A stretch of 64,000 bases of DNA, from the NCBI GenBank assembly GCA_009726095.1, contig WLMZ01000005.1, positions 1 through 64,000 on the forward strand. The letters run 5' to 3'. Origin of the DNA: Actinomycetota bacterium. Lineage in GTDB: Bacteria > Actinomycetota > Acidimicrobiia > Acidimicrobiales > Ilumatobacteraceae. The notes under the pieces are model-generated. The model was not told where the DNA came from. It made no database searches and saw only the letters and a program-made list of their open reading frames with translations. How positions within the stretch are numbered: the first letter of the stretch is position 1; the number at the start of each line of letters is the position of its first letter. The position numbers and the translations under genes were made by a program. Of this stretch, positions 30,456 through 39,579 are shown piece after piece.

Positions 30456-31565
30456 GTGCGGATGCTGTTTGTTTCGGGAACCACGGTGGGTGGTTCCGGT
30501 AGAAGTCAACGCGAATTGGCAGCCCGGTTGGTGGAGTTCGGGCACGAGGTCGTGTTCGTCGTCAACCACGCTCGGGGACCCCGACGCACGATGTGGGTCT
30601 ACGAGCAACTCGCCGACCTGTCGGCCCGGATCGGTGGGCGGCCCGGCGGCAAACTGGTCCGGTGGTTCGAGAAGATGCCGGGGCGGACGGTGACGGCCGA
30701 GTGGATCGACGGCCTGAACCACCTCACGACCCCAATCCCTGAGAACGCTGTCAGGCAGACGATCGAGACGTTTCGACCCGACGTGGTGGTGGGCAACAGC
30801 GTGCTGCGGCTGACCTGGCGCAAAGTGCGCTCCATGTGCGACGCACACGGCGTTCCGACCATTCTGTACATCCGCGAGGAAGAGGCGCTGAATCATTTCG
30901 ACAACGGTGCACATCCCGCCGATGCCGTGGTGGCCAACGCCGAGAGCCTCACCGCCGCCATCGAACGACTCGGGGTGACCTGCGAGTTCGTACCTTCGGT
31001 CATCGAGCTCGGCGTCACCGTCACGGAGTCAACGCGTCACACCGCATTGGTCATCAACCCCATCGAGAGCCGCGGCATCGAGACCGTCTGGAAGATCGCC
31101 GAGCAGATGCCCGACATCGCCTTTGTTGCGCAAGAGTCGTGGCCGCTCAGCGCCGAACAACTGGCATCGGTGGAGGCACACCTTGCGAACCTGCCCAATG
31201 TGGAGTTTCGTAGGGCCGAACCCCCTGGGCCCCGGCTGTACCGTGATGCCCGCGTGCTGCTGGTGCCCTACCGCATCGACAACCGACCGCGGGTGATCGC
31301 GGAGGCACAGGCAAACGGGATCCCGGTGATTGCTGCAGATGTGCCGGCCTTGATCGAGGCGATCGGCAAGGGAGGCTCGCAGGTTGGCCTCGACGACATC
31401 AATGCCTGGTGCGCCGAGTTGCGACGACTGTGGTCCGACAACGCGTTGTACCAGGAGATGGCCGACGACGCGCTGGCGCACAGCAAACGACCCGCGATCG
31501 AGGCTGCAGCTGTGGCGCATCAGTTCGAATCAATCGCACAACGGCTGGTGGATGCTCACAGATAG
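30456..31565 (+). CDS. Family 4 glycosyltransferase
   Basis: 369 aa from GTG (VRMLFVSGTTVGGSGRSQREL); a TTG at 30447 and an ATG at 30462 are alternatives. The N-terminus has the Gly-rich TTVGGSGRSQREL loop. VVVGNSVLR and TILYIREEEAL are N-domain strands, and the C-domain carries ARVLLVPYRIDNRPRVIAEAQANGIPVIAADV, the donor-binding EAxAxGxPV region. The stop codon lies in the first unit of a 17-bp triple repeat. Donor unknown. Confidence 0.86.
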   Translation: MRMLFVSGTTVGGSGRSQRELAARLVEFGHEVVFVVNHARGPRRTMWVYEQLADLSARIGGRPGGKLVRWFEKMPGRTVTAEWIDGLNHLTTPIPENAVRQTIETFRPDVVVGNSVLRLTWRKVRSMCDAHGVPTILYIREEEALNHFDNGAHPADAVVANAESLTAAIERLGVTCEFVPSVIELGVTVTESTRHTALVINPIESRGIETVWKIAEQMPDIAFVAQESWPLSAEQLASVEAHLANLPNVEFRRAEPPGPRLYRDARVLLVPYRIDNRPRVIAEAQANGIPVIAADVPALIEAIGKGGSQVGLDDINAWCAELRRLWSDNALYQEMADDALAHSKRPAIEAAAVAHQFESIAQRLVDAHR

Positions 31566-31601
31566 AGGATGCTCACAGATAGTGGATGCTCACAGATAGA
31601 G
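31551..31601. repeat. 17-bp tandem repeat x3 spanning two convergent stop codons
   Basis: Units gatgctcacagatagag, then the same with one change (tg for ag at the end), then gatgctcacagatagag. The first unit supplies the TAG of the plus-strand GT4; the third supplies the TGA of the minus-strand GT2. Because 17 is not a multiple of three, each strand gets stops in all three frames. Confidence 0.95.
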
Positions 31602-32486
31602 GTGTCGGTGCCTGATGCTGCCCAACAGCCGACCCGTTGCATTGCCAGCGACAACCACCCAGCGAGCCCGGCCGGCCTTCGACCGGAGGCTCCCGAGCCT
31701 GCGCAGCAACCACACCCAGTTCTTCAGACCGCGCCATGCCGGCGGTGTCGACCGGTGCAACGCTGCAAGCCGCCGGGCGATCATCGGCGCAGCGGCGCCG
31801 TACCGCACAGCCTGCTTCCACAGGGCAGCCATGCTGGTCCGGTTGCGGTAGTGGACGACCGCCATGGGCGCGAACTCCAATTCGATGCCACCGTGCCACA
31901 GCCGCAGGCACAGATCGATGTCTTCGCCAACCGACAGGCTGGTGTCGAAACCACCGAAGCGCAGGAAGGTCTCCCGGCGAACACCAAGATTGGCGCTGGC
32001 GCCGAACGGAAAGATCCCGGCAAAGGTCTGCGCCCCAGTGGCCAGCGCGCTGCCATAGACGTTGCGCAGCCAGGGCGGATTGAGCTGCTGCTGATCCTGT
32101 GGGCCGGTCACCGCCACCGAACGCAACAAACCCTCGCCCATCGCCGAGACCCATTGATCGCCGACCATGTCGTCGGCATCGCAGAACGCAACCAGATGCC
32201 CTCGCGCACGGCTGACTCCCGCGTTCCGCGCATACGACGGGCCCCGCTGCTCGGCGGCAGTGATCAGCCGGACGAACGGGCGCGATGCTGCGAATGCACC
32301 GACGAGCACCGCTGTTTCATCTGTAGAGCCGTTGTCTGCCACGATGATCTCAAAACCGGGGGCCCATTGCTGGCCTGCCAGAGCCTGCAGTTGATCCAGA
32401 ATCGTTGCCGCAGCGTTGAACGCCGGAATCACAATACTGAGTTCAGGATCAGGCCCCTCGATGGCTGGGTCAGCGTTCTCTGCCAC
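31590..32486 (-). CDS. Family 2 glycosyltransferase
   Basis: 298 aa from a GTG that overlaps the end of the epimerase gene by 17 bases; the ORF track start would overlap it by 125. GT-A motifs: LSIVIPAFNAAATILDQL, IIVADNGSTDETAVLV, the DxD in HLVAFCDADDMVG, and GFDTSLSVGEDIDLCLRLW (the catalytic ED region). It is clearly a paralogue of the plus-strand GT2 at 34427: both share QTFxGIFP, LNPPWL and a similar C-terminus (GSIRHRHLYL versus GSIRYRTLML). Confidence 0.88.
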   Translation of the reverse strand: MAENADPAIEGPDPELSIVIPAFNAAATILDQLQALAGQQWAPGFEIIVADNGSTDETAVLVGAFAASRPFVRLITAAEQRGPSYARNAGVSRARGHLVAFCDADDMVGDQWVSAMGEGLLRSVAVTGPQDQQQLNPPWLRNVYGSALATGAQTFAGIFPFGASANLGVRRETFLRFGGFDTSLSVGEDIDLCLRLWHGGIELEFAPMAVVHYRNRTSMAALWKQAVRYGAAAPMIARRLAALHRSTPPAWRGLKNWVWLLRRLGSLRSKAGRARWVVVAGNATGRLLGSIRHRHLYL

Positions 32487-33414
32487 GGTGCCACAGGACC
32501 TGACGGGCCAGTCCCGTCTCGAGATCGGTGACCGGCTCCCAGCCCAGCAGGGTGCGAGCACGTTCGATGGATCCACCGGTTCGCTCGACATCACCGGGCT
32601 GTGCGGCCTGCCAAATAAGCGGCACTGGCTGGCCGACGGCCGCGCCGACAGCTTCGAGCAGTTCGCTCACCGTTGTCGACGCGCCGCCGGCGATGTTCAT
32701 GACGGCGCCCGGCGCCAGATCGCCGGTGGCAGCAAGCACGTTGGCCTGTACGACATCACCGACATACGTGAAATCACGCACATGGGAACCGTCGCCGAAC
32801 ACGTTGAACGGAGTGCCGTGAACGGCCGCTTCGATCATGCGGTGAATCGCCATGTCAGGCCGCTGCCGCGGGCCGTACACGGTGAAGTAACGAAGCGAAA
32901 CGACGGGGACATCGAAGTTCGACGCGTAGGCGTTGCAGAGCAGCTCAGCCGCCAGCTTGGTGACACCGTAGGGGCTGTGCGGGTGCGGCGGATCGGATTC
33001 CATCGTCGGGTAGCTGGCGGCATTGCCATAGATCGACGAACTTGATGCATACACGAAGCGCTTGATGGATCGGTAGCGCACGGCCTCGAGCAGGCGCTGC
33101 GTGACGTCGACATTGATCTCGTTGTACAAACGGAAGCCGTCGGCCCAGGACAGGCGAACGCCCGGCTGACCAGCCTGATGGAAGACCACATCAACGCCGT
33201 CCAGAAGCGGACCCAGGTCGGTGGACAGCAGGTCGGCTTCGACCAGCTCGAACGACGGATTCGCGTGCAGCGAGACGAGGTTGGATCGCTTGGCGCGTTC
33301 CTCGTAATACGCAGTGAACCGATCGACCCCACGCACCTGCCAGCCGTCGGCGACCAATCGATCGGCGAGGTTGCTTCCGATGAACCCGGCAACACCGGTG
33401 ACAAGTGCAAGCAT
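32470..33414 (-). CDS. NAD-dependent nucleotide-sugar epimerase/dehydratase
   Basis: 314 aa, the standard length of extended SDR enzymes. NAD motif LVTGVAGFIGSNLADRL at the N-terminus, FHQAGQPGVRLSW, the Ser of YASSSSIYG, and catalytic SPYGVTKLAAE (YxxxK). LRYFTVYGPRQRPDMA and FGDGSHVRDFTYVGDV are typical of UDP-glucuronate 4-epimerase and UDP-glucose 4-epimerase relatives. Since a nucleotide-sugar dehydrogenase is close by, UDP-GlcA to UDP-GalA conversion is one option (inference). Confidence 0.9.
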   Translation of the reverse strand: MLALVTGVAGFIGSNLADRLVADGWQVRGVDRFTAYYEERAKRSNLVSLHANPSFELVEADLLSTDLGPLLDGVDVVFHQAGQPGVRLSWADGFRLYNEINVDVTQRLLEAVRYRSIKRFVYASSSSIYGNAASYPTMESDPPHPHSPYGVTKLAAELLCNAYASNFDVPVVSLRYFTVYGPRQRPDMAIHRMIEAAVHGTPFNVFGDGSHVRDFTYVGDVVQANVLAATGDLAPGAVMNIAGGASTTVSELLEAVGAAVGQPVPLIWQAAQPGDVERTGGSIERARTLLGWEPVTDLETGLARQVLWHRGRER

Positions 33415-33503
33415 GGCCGAATCCTAGATGACCGTCCATGAGATTGGCGCGTGGGCTGTCATCGCTACTCTGCCCTTGCGAATTGTGCACGGTCCAACGC
33501 AGT

Positions 33504-34382
33504 TCAGCGTGCAGGCTCCGTCTCTCGTCGGACCTTCCAACGGGGCGCAGTCAGTCGCCACCTGATCCGTCGCGCCAGAATGAGCATCGAACGCAGGGTT
33601 GCCGATGATCTGCTGGGCCGGACAAGACCGAACACAGCTTTGATTTCCTCGTCGATCGGACGACGGGCACGCCCCGACACGAGGTTGCCAGAGAGGTTCT
33701 CTCCCGTTCCGATGACCCACATGGCGCCTGGGAACGGCAACGCCTCCATGCGATGACCCCGTGTCGCAAGGTGCTCCTCCCAGAGTCCATGCCCACCGAG
33801 GAGATGACACAGATGCTCGTCGTCGATCGCGTCGATCACCTCGGCCTTGGTCGAGTCGACCCTGATGCCGTCAGGCACCCCCAGCAGATCGGCTCGCAGC
33901 ATGGCCGTCGAGCCGTTCTTGAGGTGAAAGCCATCGGGAACATGATTGACCATCGACGTGCCCGCCGTGTGGATGAAACCTTCGGCAAAGTACCAACCGG
34001 GGTGGCCGACGCGGGCGTTGGCATACTCGGCAAGGCCGCTGTGCACGTAGTCGTCGGCATCGAACATCATGACGTGGTCGGCATTCATCTGATGAGCAAC
34101 GGACACGCCCACTGCCAACTTGACTCCCTTGTCGAGATGGGACTCGAGGAGGCCAAGTCGGTGTGTTCGACGGGTGCTTGCAGGTGGGAAGCCGACAGCG
34201 TGATAGCTCACGCGCGGATCAGAGAATTCCACCTCGGGCATGCTGTTGTGCACCACGACCACTCGGAAGTCCGGGTCGGTTTGCCGACAGACTGACCGAA
34301 GGCTCTGGTCGAGCAACCGACCCACACGTTGGTACGAGGAACTGTTGTGAGGGTGACGAATGGAGGTGACGAACACGAGCAC
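33504..34382 (-). CDS. Glycosyltransferase (GT2-like, possibly the putative rhamnosyltransferase group)
   Basis: 292 aa starting at GTG. It begins LVFVTSIRHPHNSSSYQRVGRLL, with VCRQTDPDFRVVVVHNSMP as the first GT-A half and the metal site DHVMMFDADDYVH. A central acidic segment IDAIDDEHLCHLLGGHGLWEEH and IGTGENLSGNLVSGR follow. It is the intact paralogue of the broken gene at 28097-28764 and supplies the segment missing there. The family assignment beyond GT2-like is tentative. Confidence 0.82.
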   Translation of the reverse strand: MLVFVTSIRHPHNSSSYQRVGRLLDQSLRSVCRQTDPDFRVVVVHNSMPEVEFSDPRVSYHAVGFPPASTRRTHRLGLLESHLDKGVKLAVGVSVAHQMNADHVMMFDADDYVHSGLAEYANARVGHPGWYFAEGFIHTAGTSMVNHVPDGFHLKNGSTAMLRADLLGVPDGIRVDSTKAEVIDAIDDEHLCHLLGGHGLWEEHLATRGHRMEALPFPGAMWVIGTGENLSGNLVSGRARRPIDEEIKAVFGLVRPSRSSATLRSMLILARRIRWRLTAPRWKVRRETEPAR

Positions 34383-34426
34383 CGAGAGATGATACGAGCG
34401 AACGACGAGCCATTACAGTTTGGGTC

Positions 34427-35296
34427 ATGGATATCTGCGTGGTCATCCCGGCACGCAACGAGGAGAACCGACTCGGCGACCAGCTCAATGCCCTGCTGTC
34501 GCAGCACTACGCCGGCAGCTGGGAAATCATCGTGGTCGACAACGGTTCCACCGACGGCACCGTTGCTCTCGTCGAGAACCTTGCCCTCACCAACCCGCGC
34601 CTGCGTGTCATCACTGCTGCCGAGAAGGCCGACCAGTCCTACGCAGCCAACTCCGGCGTTGCCGCCGCCACCACCGCCGATGCCGTCATCTTCTGCGACG
34701 CCGACGACATCGTGGCACCGGGTTGGTTGGCTGCGATGGCGCAGGCTCTGCAGAACCACCCGGTCGTCACAGGGGTCAACGAACTCGATCGCCTCAACCC
34801 ACCATGGCTTGCCGATTCGCGTGGACGCACCAGCGACGAGGGGCTGCAGACATTCGGCGGCATCTTCCCGACGGTGCACGGCAACACCTACGGCGTGCAG
34901 CGTGGCGTCTGGACAATCACCGGGCCACTCGCCGAGGATTTCTCCCGCCACGGCGTGCTGGCCGACGCCGAGTTCTCGCTGCGATGCTGGCTCAACGGCG
35001 TCGAGATCTTCGGCGTGCCTGAGGCCATCGTGCACTATCGCTATCGCGCCGAGGCCCGCCAGCTCTGGCGGCAGGGATTCAGCTACGGATCGCATCGACC
35101 GCTGATCGCCAAGCTGCTCAAAGAGCACGGCAAGCCAACGCCCCCACGCTTCGGTGGCTGGAAATCGTGGGTCCTGCTGGTGCTCAAGGTGCCCACCGTG
35201 GTGACGCGCACTGGTCGGGCGCGCTGGATGTGGATCGCCGGTAATCGCTTTGGTCAGGTTGTCGGATCCATCCGGTACCGCACGCTCATGCTCTGA
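34427..35296 (+). CDS. Family 2 glycosyltransferase
   Basis: 289 aa. MDICVVIPARNEENRLGDQL, IIVVDNGSTDGTVALV, and DxD in AVIFCDADDIVAPGWL are the GT-A core. LADAEFSLRCWLNGVEIF replaces the usual ED motif. Paralogue of the GT2 at 31590 on the other strand. Its end overlaps the end of the convergent methyltransferase by 11 bases. Confidence 0.87.
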   Translation: MDICVVIPARNEENRLGDQLNALLSQHYAGSWEIIVVDNGSTDGTVALVENLALTNPRLRVITAAEKADQSYAANSGVAAATTADAVIFCDADDIVAPGWLAAMAQALQNHPVVTGVNELDRLNPPWLADSRGRTSDEGLQTFGGIFPTVHGNTYGVQRGVWTITGPLAEDFSRHGVLADAEFSLRCWLNGVEIFGVPEAIVHYRYRAEARQLWRQGFSYGSHRPLIAKLLKEHGKPTPPRFGGWKSWVLLVLKVPTVVTRTGRARWMWIAGNRFGQVVGSIRYRTLML

Positions 35297-36194
35297 CTCC
35301 ATCCGGCTCCGGCCGGCGCACGACGTAGACGAAGGTCTCGCCGACGAAACGCCGACTGGGTCGAGCCACCCCACGGATCCAACGCGCCAACCGTCGACCC
35401 TGAATTCGGACAATCCGACGCGGTCCGAGGCTGGCGAACCCCATCACCGGCCAACCCCGGCCACGGGCCCACGCGCGTATGTCGCGTAGCACCGCAACCG
35501 GGGTGCGACCGCGCGAACCGGACGCGGTGAACGCCTCAGCCAGCAGCAGATCGTGTCGTTGAGCGAGTTCGGCAATACCGCTGGGAAACGCGAACAGGAT
35601 GTGATCCACGTTCTCCCACACATTGCCCCGCTGGCCTGCTCGTACCCGAGAGGGCGCCCAGGGATTCGGTGTGGTGATGATCAGCTCGCCGACCGGAGCG
35701 AGAGCGACAGCAGCGGTACGGAACAACATGTCCATTGACTCCACATGCTCGATGAGCTCGCCGGCGACGATGACATCGAACGGCGACTCCACCGCCAACG
35801 GGCCGAGGCCCGACGTGAGGTCGTGCGAGACGGCCACGTAACCGAGCCGGTTCATTTCCGCGACGCCCTCGTCGAGTACATCGACGCCGACGCACCGTTG
35901 GGCAACACCGGCGATCCGGCCGTGCAACCAATCGGGCGAGCTCATCCGCGCGATGTCATGGGCGACGCAGCCGATGTCGAGCACCCGCTTGCCGCGGCAA
36001 CGGTCGAGCAGAAACACGGTGCGATTCTTGATGGGGTCGCGCCAGGCGTTGCGCAGCACCTCACCGCGGGACGCCAGCGCCGAGGCTGCGTTGGGGTCGT
36101 CGGCGTGATCAGCCCATCGGCCATGTTTCGTCGCCGCCGGCGTGGCCGACCATGCCAGCGCGGTTTCGAATTCCTGCGACCGCGAATACCTCAC
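35286..36194 (-). CDS. Class I SAM-dependent methyltransferase
   Basis: 302 aa from a GTG four bases after the stop of the dehydrogenase gene; the ORF track start lies far inside that gene and is rejected. The SAM site is KRVLDIGCVAHDIARM, then CVGVDVLDEGVAEM, FDVIVAGELIEHVESMDML and ELIITTPNPWAPS, the pattern of Methyltransf_11/23 enzymes. The basic C-terminus (about 80 residues) is less conserved. Likely sugar or lipid-linked-glycan methylation. Confidence 0.83.
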   Translation of the reverse strand: MRYSRSQEFETALAWSATPAATKHGRWADHADDPNAASALASRGEVLRNAWRDPIKNRTVFLLDRCRGKRVLDIGCVAHDIARMSSPDWLHGRIAGVAQRCVGVDVLDEGVAEMNRLGYVAVSHDLTSGLGPLAVESPFDVIVAGELIEHVESMDMLFRTAAVALAPVGELIITTPNPWAPSRVRAGQRGNVWENVDHILFAFPSGIAELAQRHDLLLAEAFTASGSRGRTPVAVLRDIRAWARGRGWPVMGFASLGPRRIVRIQGRRLARWIRGVARPSRRFVGETFVYVVRRPEPDGVRA

Positions 36195-36198
36195 GGCG

Positions 36199-37503
36199 CT
36201 ACAGCACCTCGCCCGTGAACGAGTGTCCACGCAGCAGGTTCTTGGTGTCGAACACGCGACGCGCATGGGTGGAGATGGCAACTGGATCGAACTCGGCGTG
36301 ATCGACCAACACCACGACCACCTCGGCATCGGCCAGCTCGGCCGGCGAGAACGGCACCAGAGGGAACTTCACCTGTTGTGCGTTGACCTCGGCGATGTAT
36401 GGATCGCAGAAGCGAATCTCGGCGCCGCTGGCCGCAAGGCGGTTCGCCACGGCAACACTGGGGCTTTCGCGCCAGTCGCTGGTGCCGGCCTTGTAGGCCA
36501 GGCCAAGCAGCAGCATCCGGGCACCGTTCACCGCGATGCGATCGTGGTTCAACAGAGCAGTGATGCGGTCGTGCACGTAGTCGGGCATGTGCTCGTTGAC
36601 ATCGTTGGCCAGCTCGACGAAGCGGAACGTATGGCCAAGGTGCTGCTTCACCCGCCATGCCAAATAGCTGGGGTCAATCGGCAGGCAGTGCCCGCCAACA
36701 CCGGGTCCCGGCGTGAACTTCATGAACCCGAATGGCTTTGTCGCCGCTGCGTCGATGGCCCGCCAGATGTCGACATCGAGATCGCGAGCGAACATGGCCA
36801 GTTCGTTGACCAGAGCAATGTTGACATGACGGAAGGTGTTCTCGAGCAACTTCACCAGCTCGGCCTCAGCAGCGGAACCAACGGGAACGGTGGAGTCGAC
36901 AACTGCAGAAAAAAACGCATCGACAGCAGCGAGCGAATCGGCATCGACACCGCTCACCACCTTTGGGGTGTTCTTCAAGCCGTAGCGGGCGTTGCCGGGG
37001 TCGATGCGCTCGGGCGAGTACCCGCAGAAAAAGCTGCCGGGCGCCAGCCCGGATTCGCTCACCAACAACGGTGCGAGCAACTCCGACGTGGTGCCCGGGT
37101 AGGTCGTGCTCTCGAGGATCACACAGGCACCCGGCCGCAGGTGAGCGGCCAGCGATCGCCCGGCGGCCTCGATGTAGGTCAGGTCGGGCAGGCCGTCGGC
37201 AAGTGGGGTGGGCACGCTGATGACCGCAACGTCGAAGTCGACCAGATTGGCTGGATCGGTGGTGGGCAGATATCCGAGCGCGAGCGCCTCGGCGAGTTCG
37301 GCGTCGCTGACGTCGCCGACATAGCTCGTGCCCGCAGCGAGCGAGTTCGCTCGCGCTGCCGATGCCTCGAATCCCACCACGGGAAAGCCGACCTGCACCG
37401 CACGCATGGCCACCGGGAGCCCGACATAACCCTGACCGACGACCACCACTTTGGCCGTTCGGTCAGCAATACGACTCAGGAGCGATTCGAGTTGAGGCGA
37501 CAT
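36199..37503 (-). CDS. Nucleotide-sugar (UDP-glucose/UDP-HexNAc) 6-dehydrogenase
   Basis: 434 aa. NAD-binding VVVVGQGYVGLPVAMRA near residue 20, the central-domain motif LENTFRHVNIALVNELA, and the active-site Cys in PGPGVGGHCLPIDPSY. The C-terminal UDP-binding domain begins at LLLGLAYKAGTSDWRESPS. GGHCLPIDP (not GGSCFPKD) is typical of the UDP-N-acetyl-hexosamine dehydrogenase (WbpA/WecC) branch rather than plain UDP-glucose dehydrogenase. It oxidises C6 to a uronate with two NAD. It is coupled to the methyltransferase downstream. Confidence 0.92.
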   Translation of the reverse strand: MSPQLESLLSRIADRTAKVVVVGQGYVGLPVAMRAVQVGFPVVGFEASAARANSLAAGTSYVGDVSDAELAEALALGYLPTTDPANLVDFDVAVISVPTPLADGLPDLTYIEAAGRSLAAHLRPGACVILESTTYPGTTSELLAPLLVSESGLAPGSFFCGYSPERIDPGNARYGLKNTPKVVSGVDADSLAAVDAFFSAVVDSTVPVGSAAEAELVKLLENTFRHVNIALVNELAMFARDLDVDIWRAIDAAATKPFGFMKFTPGPGVGGHCLPIDPSYLAWRVKQHLGHTFRFVELANDVNEHMPDYVHDRITALLNHDRIAVNGARMLLLGLAYKAGTSDWRESPSVAVANRLAASGAEIRFCDPYIAEVNAQQVKFPLVPFSPAELADAEVVVVLVDHAEFDPVAISTHARRVFDTKNLLRGHSFTGEVL

Positions 37504-37572
37504 GGGGGGTCAGCACACGCTTTCGGTTCGTTGCGAGAACCCTGATCCTACTTGCTCTGACAGACTGGGAGA

Positions 37573-38247
37573 ATGAGCTCGCGCCCGACGCAATCGCGGA
37601 CCACGCGATTGCTGGCGCTGACGGCAGGGTTGCTCATCGTGGCCGCATGCTGGCGGACATCGCGGCTGCACGAGCCCAGCCATCTCTGGGCCGCTGCCAC
37701 GACCATCGTGCTGGCCCTGGTGATGACCGAGGCCGTCCCCAAGCTCTGGCGGTTGTTGCCCACGCCCGGGGCGCTTGCGATCGTGATCGCCAGCTCGGCC
37801 GCAGCGGTGTTCGCGTGCGTACCCGAGACCAGCGACCAAATGGGTGACCTGGCGCTGGTCATCATGGTCGGCTTCGTTCTCGAGGTCTTCCGGCGACGCC
37901 AGCTCCCGGTGTGGTGGCATCTCGGAACCGGCGGCCTCGTGCTCTGGTCCGGTGTCTACGGCGCATACGGCCGCCAGAGCGCGCTGATCGGCGCGTTCTT
38001 CGCGCAGTGGCCTGTGCTCATCGTCCCGTTGGTGCTGCTCGTGCGGCCGCGCATGGGCCGCGCTCGCGAAGCGCTTCGCTGGCTGATCGCCGCGTTCGGC
38101 GCAGTGGCGGCGATCCTCGTCGCCCGTACCGGCGCGCTGCAGCCGACAGCGACGCCGGCGCTGACCTCCGTTGCCGTGTGGGGCGCGGCGTCACTGATCG
38201 CGGCGCTCATTGCAGCGCTGGCGGGCTCTCGCTCAATCGCGGTGTGA
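37573..38247 (+). CDS. Hypothetical multi-pass membrane protein
   Basis: 224 aa with about seven hydrophobic segments (e.g. LLALTAGLLIVAACW, TTIVLALVMTEAV, ALAIVIASSAAAVFACV, WPVLIVPLVLLV, SVAVWGAASLIAALIAAL) and Arg-rich cytoplasmic loops. I recognise no family. It diverges from the dehydrogenase and its last 15 bases overlap the convergent nucleotidyltransferase gene. It lies at the border between the glycosyltransferase genes and the PqqD/HprK cluster. Confidence 0.65.
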   Translation: MSSRPTQSRTTRLLALTAGLLIVAACWRTSRLHEPSHLWAAATTIVLALVMTEAVPKLWRLLPTPGALAIVIASSAAAVFACVPETSDQMGDLALVIMVGFVLEVFRRRQLPVWWHLGTGGLVLWSGVYGAYGRQSALIGAFFAQWPVLIVPLVLLVRPRMGRAREALRWLIAAFGAVAAILVARTGALQPTATPALTSVAVWGAASLIAALIAALAGSRSIAV

Positions 38248-39252
38248 GACCAGGGTCCACAGGTATCGGGGCACATCGAGCACCGGCATCGCGCCAATGG
38301 CGGTCAGGGCCTTGGCGCGGAACGGCCGCTCGGTGCGGAACACCTCCAGCGCCCGCAGGTCGGCGCGCGAGATGGGCCTTGCGATGGCACGTTGGTATGC
38401 CGGATGTGCAGTGTCGAGCTGCAGCCGCTGCCAACATTCGATGATTGCCGATGCAACAACCGGCTCGGCCCTCCAGTCGCGGGCGACCGAGAAGGCGTCG
38501 GCCCAATCTGCTCCGGTCACCAGGATCAGCTGCGCTACATCGCGCAGCGCCCGCAGGTATCGATAGCCGCCGAGCGATGCGTGATAACACGCGTGAAGCA
38601 GCCGGTCGGATGCACAGAAAGTGGGGATGGAACGACCGGCGAGCACAACGGAGTCCCGCGACTCGAAGACCTGTTCCATGCGTGATGTCACGCCGAAACG
38701 GCCGATCGCGAAGCGACGGTGCAGATCGATCTCCAGGCCGTCGGGCGTGGTGAACGTGGCGCCCTTGCCGTAGCGGTCGTCGTAGTCGCCTGGCAGGGCG
38801 CGAGCCGGGCGCGTGTAACCGCTTGCCAGTAGCGCTTCGATCGCTGCGTCCCAATGGGCCGGATGGACGACCAGGTCGACGTCGCCGAAGGTGCGAACGG
38901 CGGGATTCGGGTAGTCGAGATGCGCCACCGCTGCGCCCTTGGTGAGCCGCCACTCGACCGCAGCGTCATCGAGCAGCGTCGCTACCCGCACGACGAGTGC
39001 TTCCAGGATCACGCAGGCGCGCAGTTGTTGGTGCCACAGGTCCATGAGACCTGCCAGAAACGCCTCGTCAGGGATCGACACAGCACTGTCGATTGCAGCC
39101 ACGGCGAGAAACCCGGACAACGAGTCGTACTGCAGAAGATGCGACACCGTGGTGACCTCATCGGCTTGAAGGGCCACCAGCTGACTCGGTGGACACAACC
39201 CATGCCGAAGTGCTGCGACGAGAACAGGTGGATCAGCCGGTCTGTTCGACAT
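38233..39252 (-). CDS. Nucleotidyltransferase-fold protein (NTP_transf_5 / lasso-tailoring type)
   Basis: 339 aa from the ATG giving MSNRPADPPVLVAAL, overlapping the PqqD-like gene by 20 bases; the track's longer start is rejected. WRLTKGAAVAHLDYPNPAVRTFGDVDLVV carries the DxD-type metal site of the nucleotidyltransferase superfamily, followed by HWDAAIEALLASGY and IDLHRRFAIG. Proteins of this group occur beside HprK-like kinases and PqqD-like proteins in some lasso peptide clusters, where the kinase modifies the peptide. Here the same three families are neighbours but no cyclase is present. Substrate unknown. Confidence 0.78.
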   Translation of the reverse strand: MSNRPADPPVLVAALRHGLCPPSQLVALQADEVTTVSHLLQYDSLSGFLAVAAIDSAVSIPDEAFLAGLMDLWHQQLRACVILEALVVRVATLLDDAAVEWRLTKGAAVAHLDYPNPAVRTFGDVDLVVHPAHWDAAIEALLASGYTRPARALPGDYDDRYGKGATFTTPDGLEIDLHRRFAIGRFGVTSRMEQVFESRDSVVLAGRSIPTFCASDRLLHACYHASLGGYRYLRALRDVAQLILVTGADWADAFSVARDWRAEPVVASAIIECWQRLQLDTAHPAYQRAIARPISRADLRALEVFRTERPFRAKALTAIGAMPVLDVPRYLWTLVSHRD

Positions 39253-39496
39253 AACCACCCGCCAGCAACTGCTCGAGCAATCGTTCCACGGCTGGACGAA
39301 CCAGCTCAACAGTCGTGGAATACGCTTCGGCAAGCGCCGTCACGAGGGCCTCGGTCTCGACAGGATGCTGCAGGAGCTCCCACACCTCGCTGCCGGAGCC
39401 GAACACCTCTGATGGGGTGCCGCCGTCGGTAGCCAAGACCAGATAACCCGGCACCGATCGCCAGAGCACATTGCCGGCCCGCGACCAGATCACCAC
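39233..39496 (-). CDS. PqqD-like (RRE) small protein
   Basis: 87 aa starting at GTG (a second GTG follows at once). VPGYLVLATDGGTPSEVFGSGSEVWELL and the helical remainder ending AGGYVEQTG match the three-strand plus three-helix PqqD fold that binds leader peptides in RiPP systems. It is the most divergent of the five PqqD-like domains here: the LNxxxxxIWxxxDG signature is reduced to FGSGSEVWELL. It is translationally coupled to the nucleotidyltransferase. Confidence 0.72.
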   Translation of the reverse strand: MVIWSRAGNVLWRSVPGYLVLATDGGTPSEVFGSGSEVWELLQHPVETEALVTALAEAYSTTVELVRPAVERLLEQLLAGGYVEQTG

Positions 39497-39579
39497 GGCC
39501 GCCGAGCAGCAGTTCGGTCGGGTCCTCTGCGCATGTTCCTCACGCTAGTTCGCCCGTCGCCCACACGCATTCGGGCGAC

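Noticed and set aside
30126-30914. 262-aa minus-strand ORF with FVLRASC heptapeptide repeats
   Set aside because: The repeats are a by-product of the heptanucleotide array and the rest is antisense to the GT4 gene.
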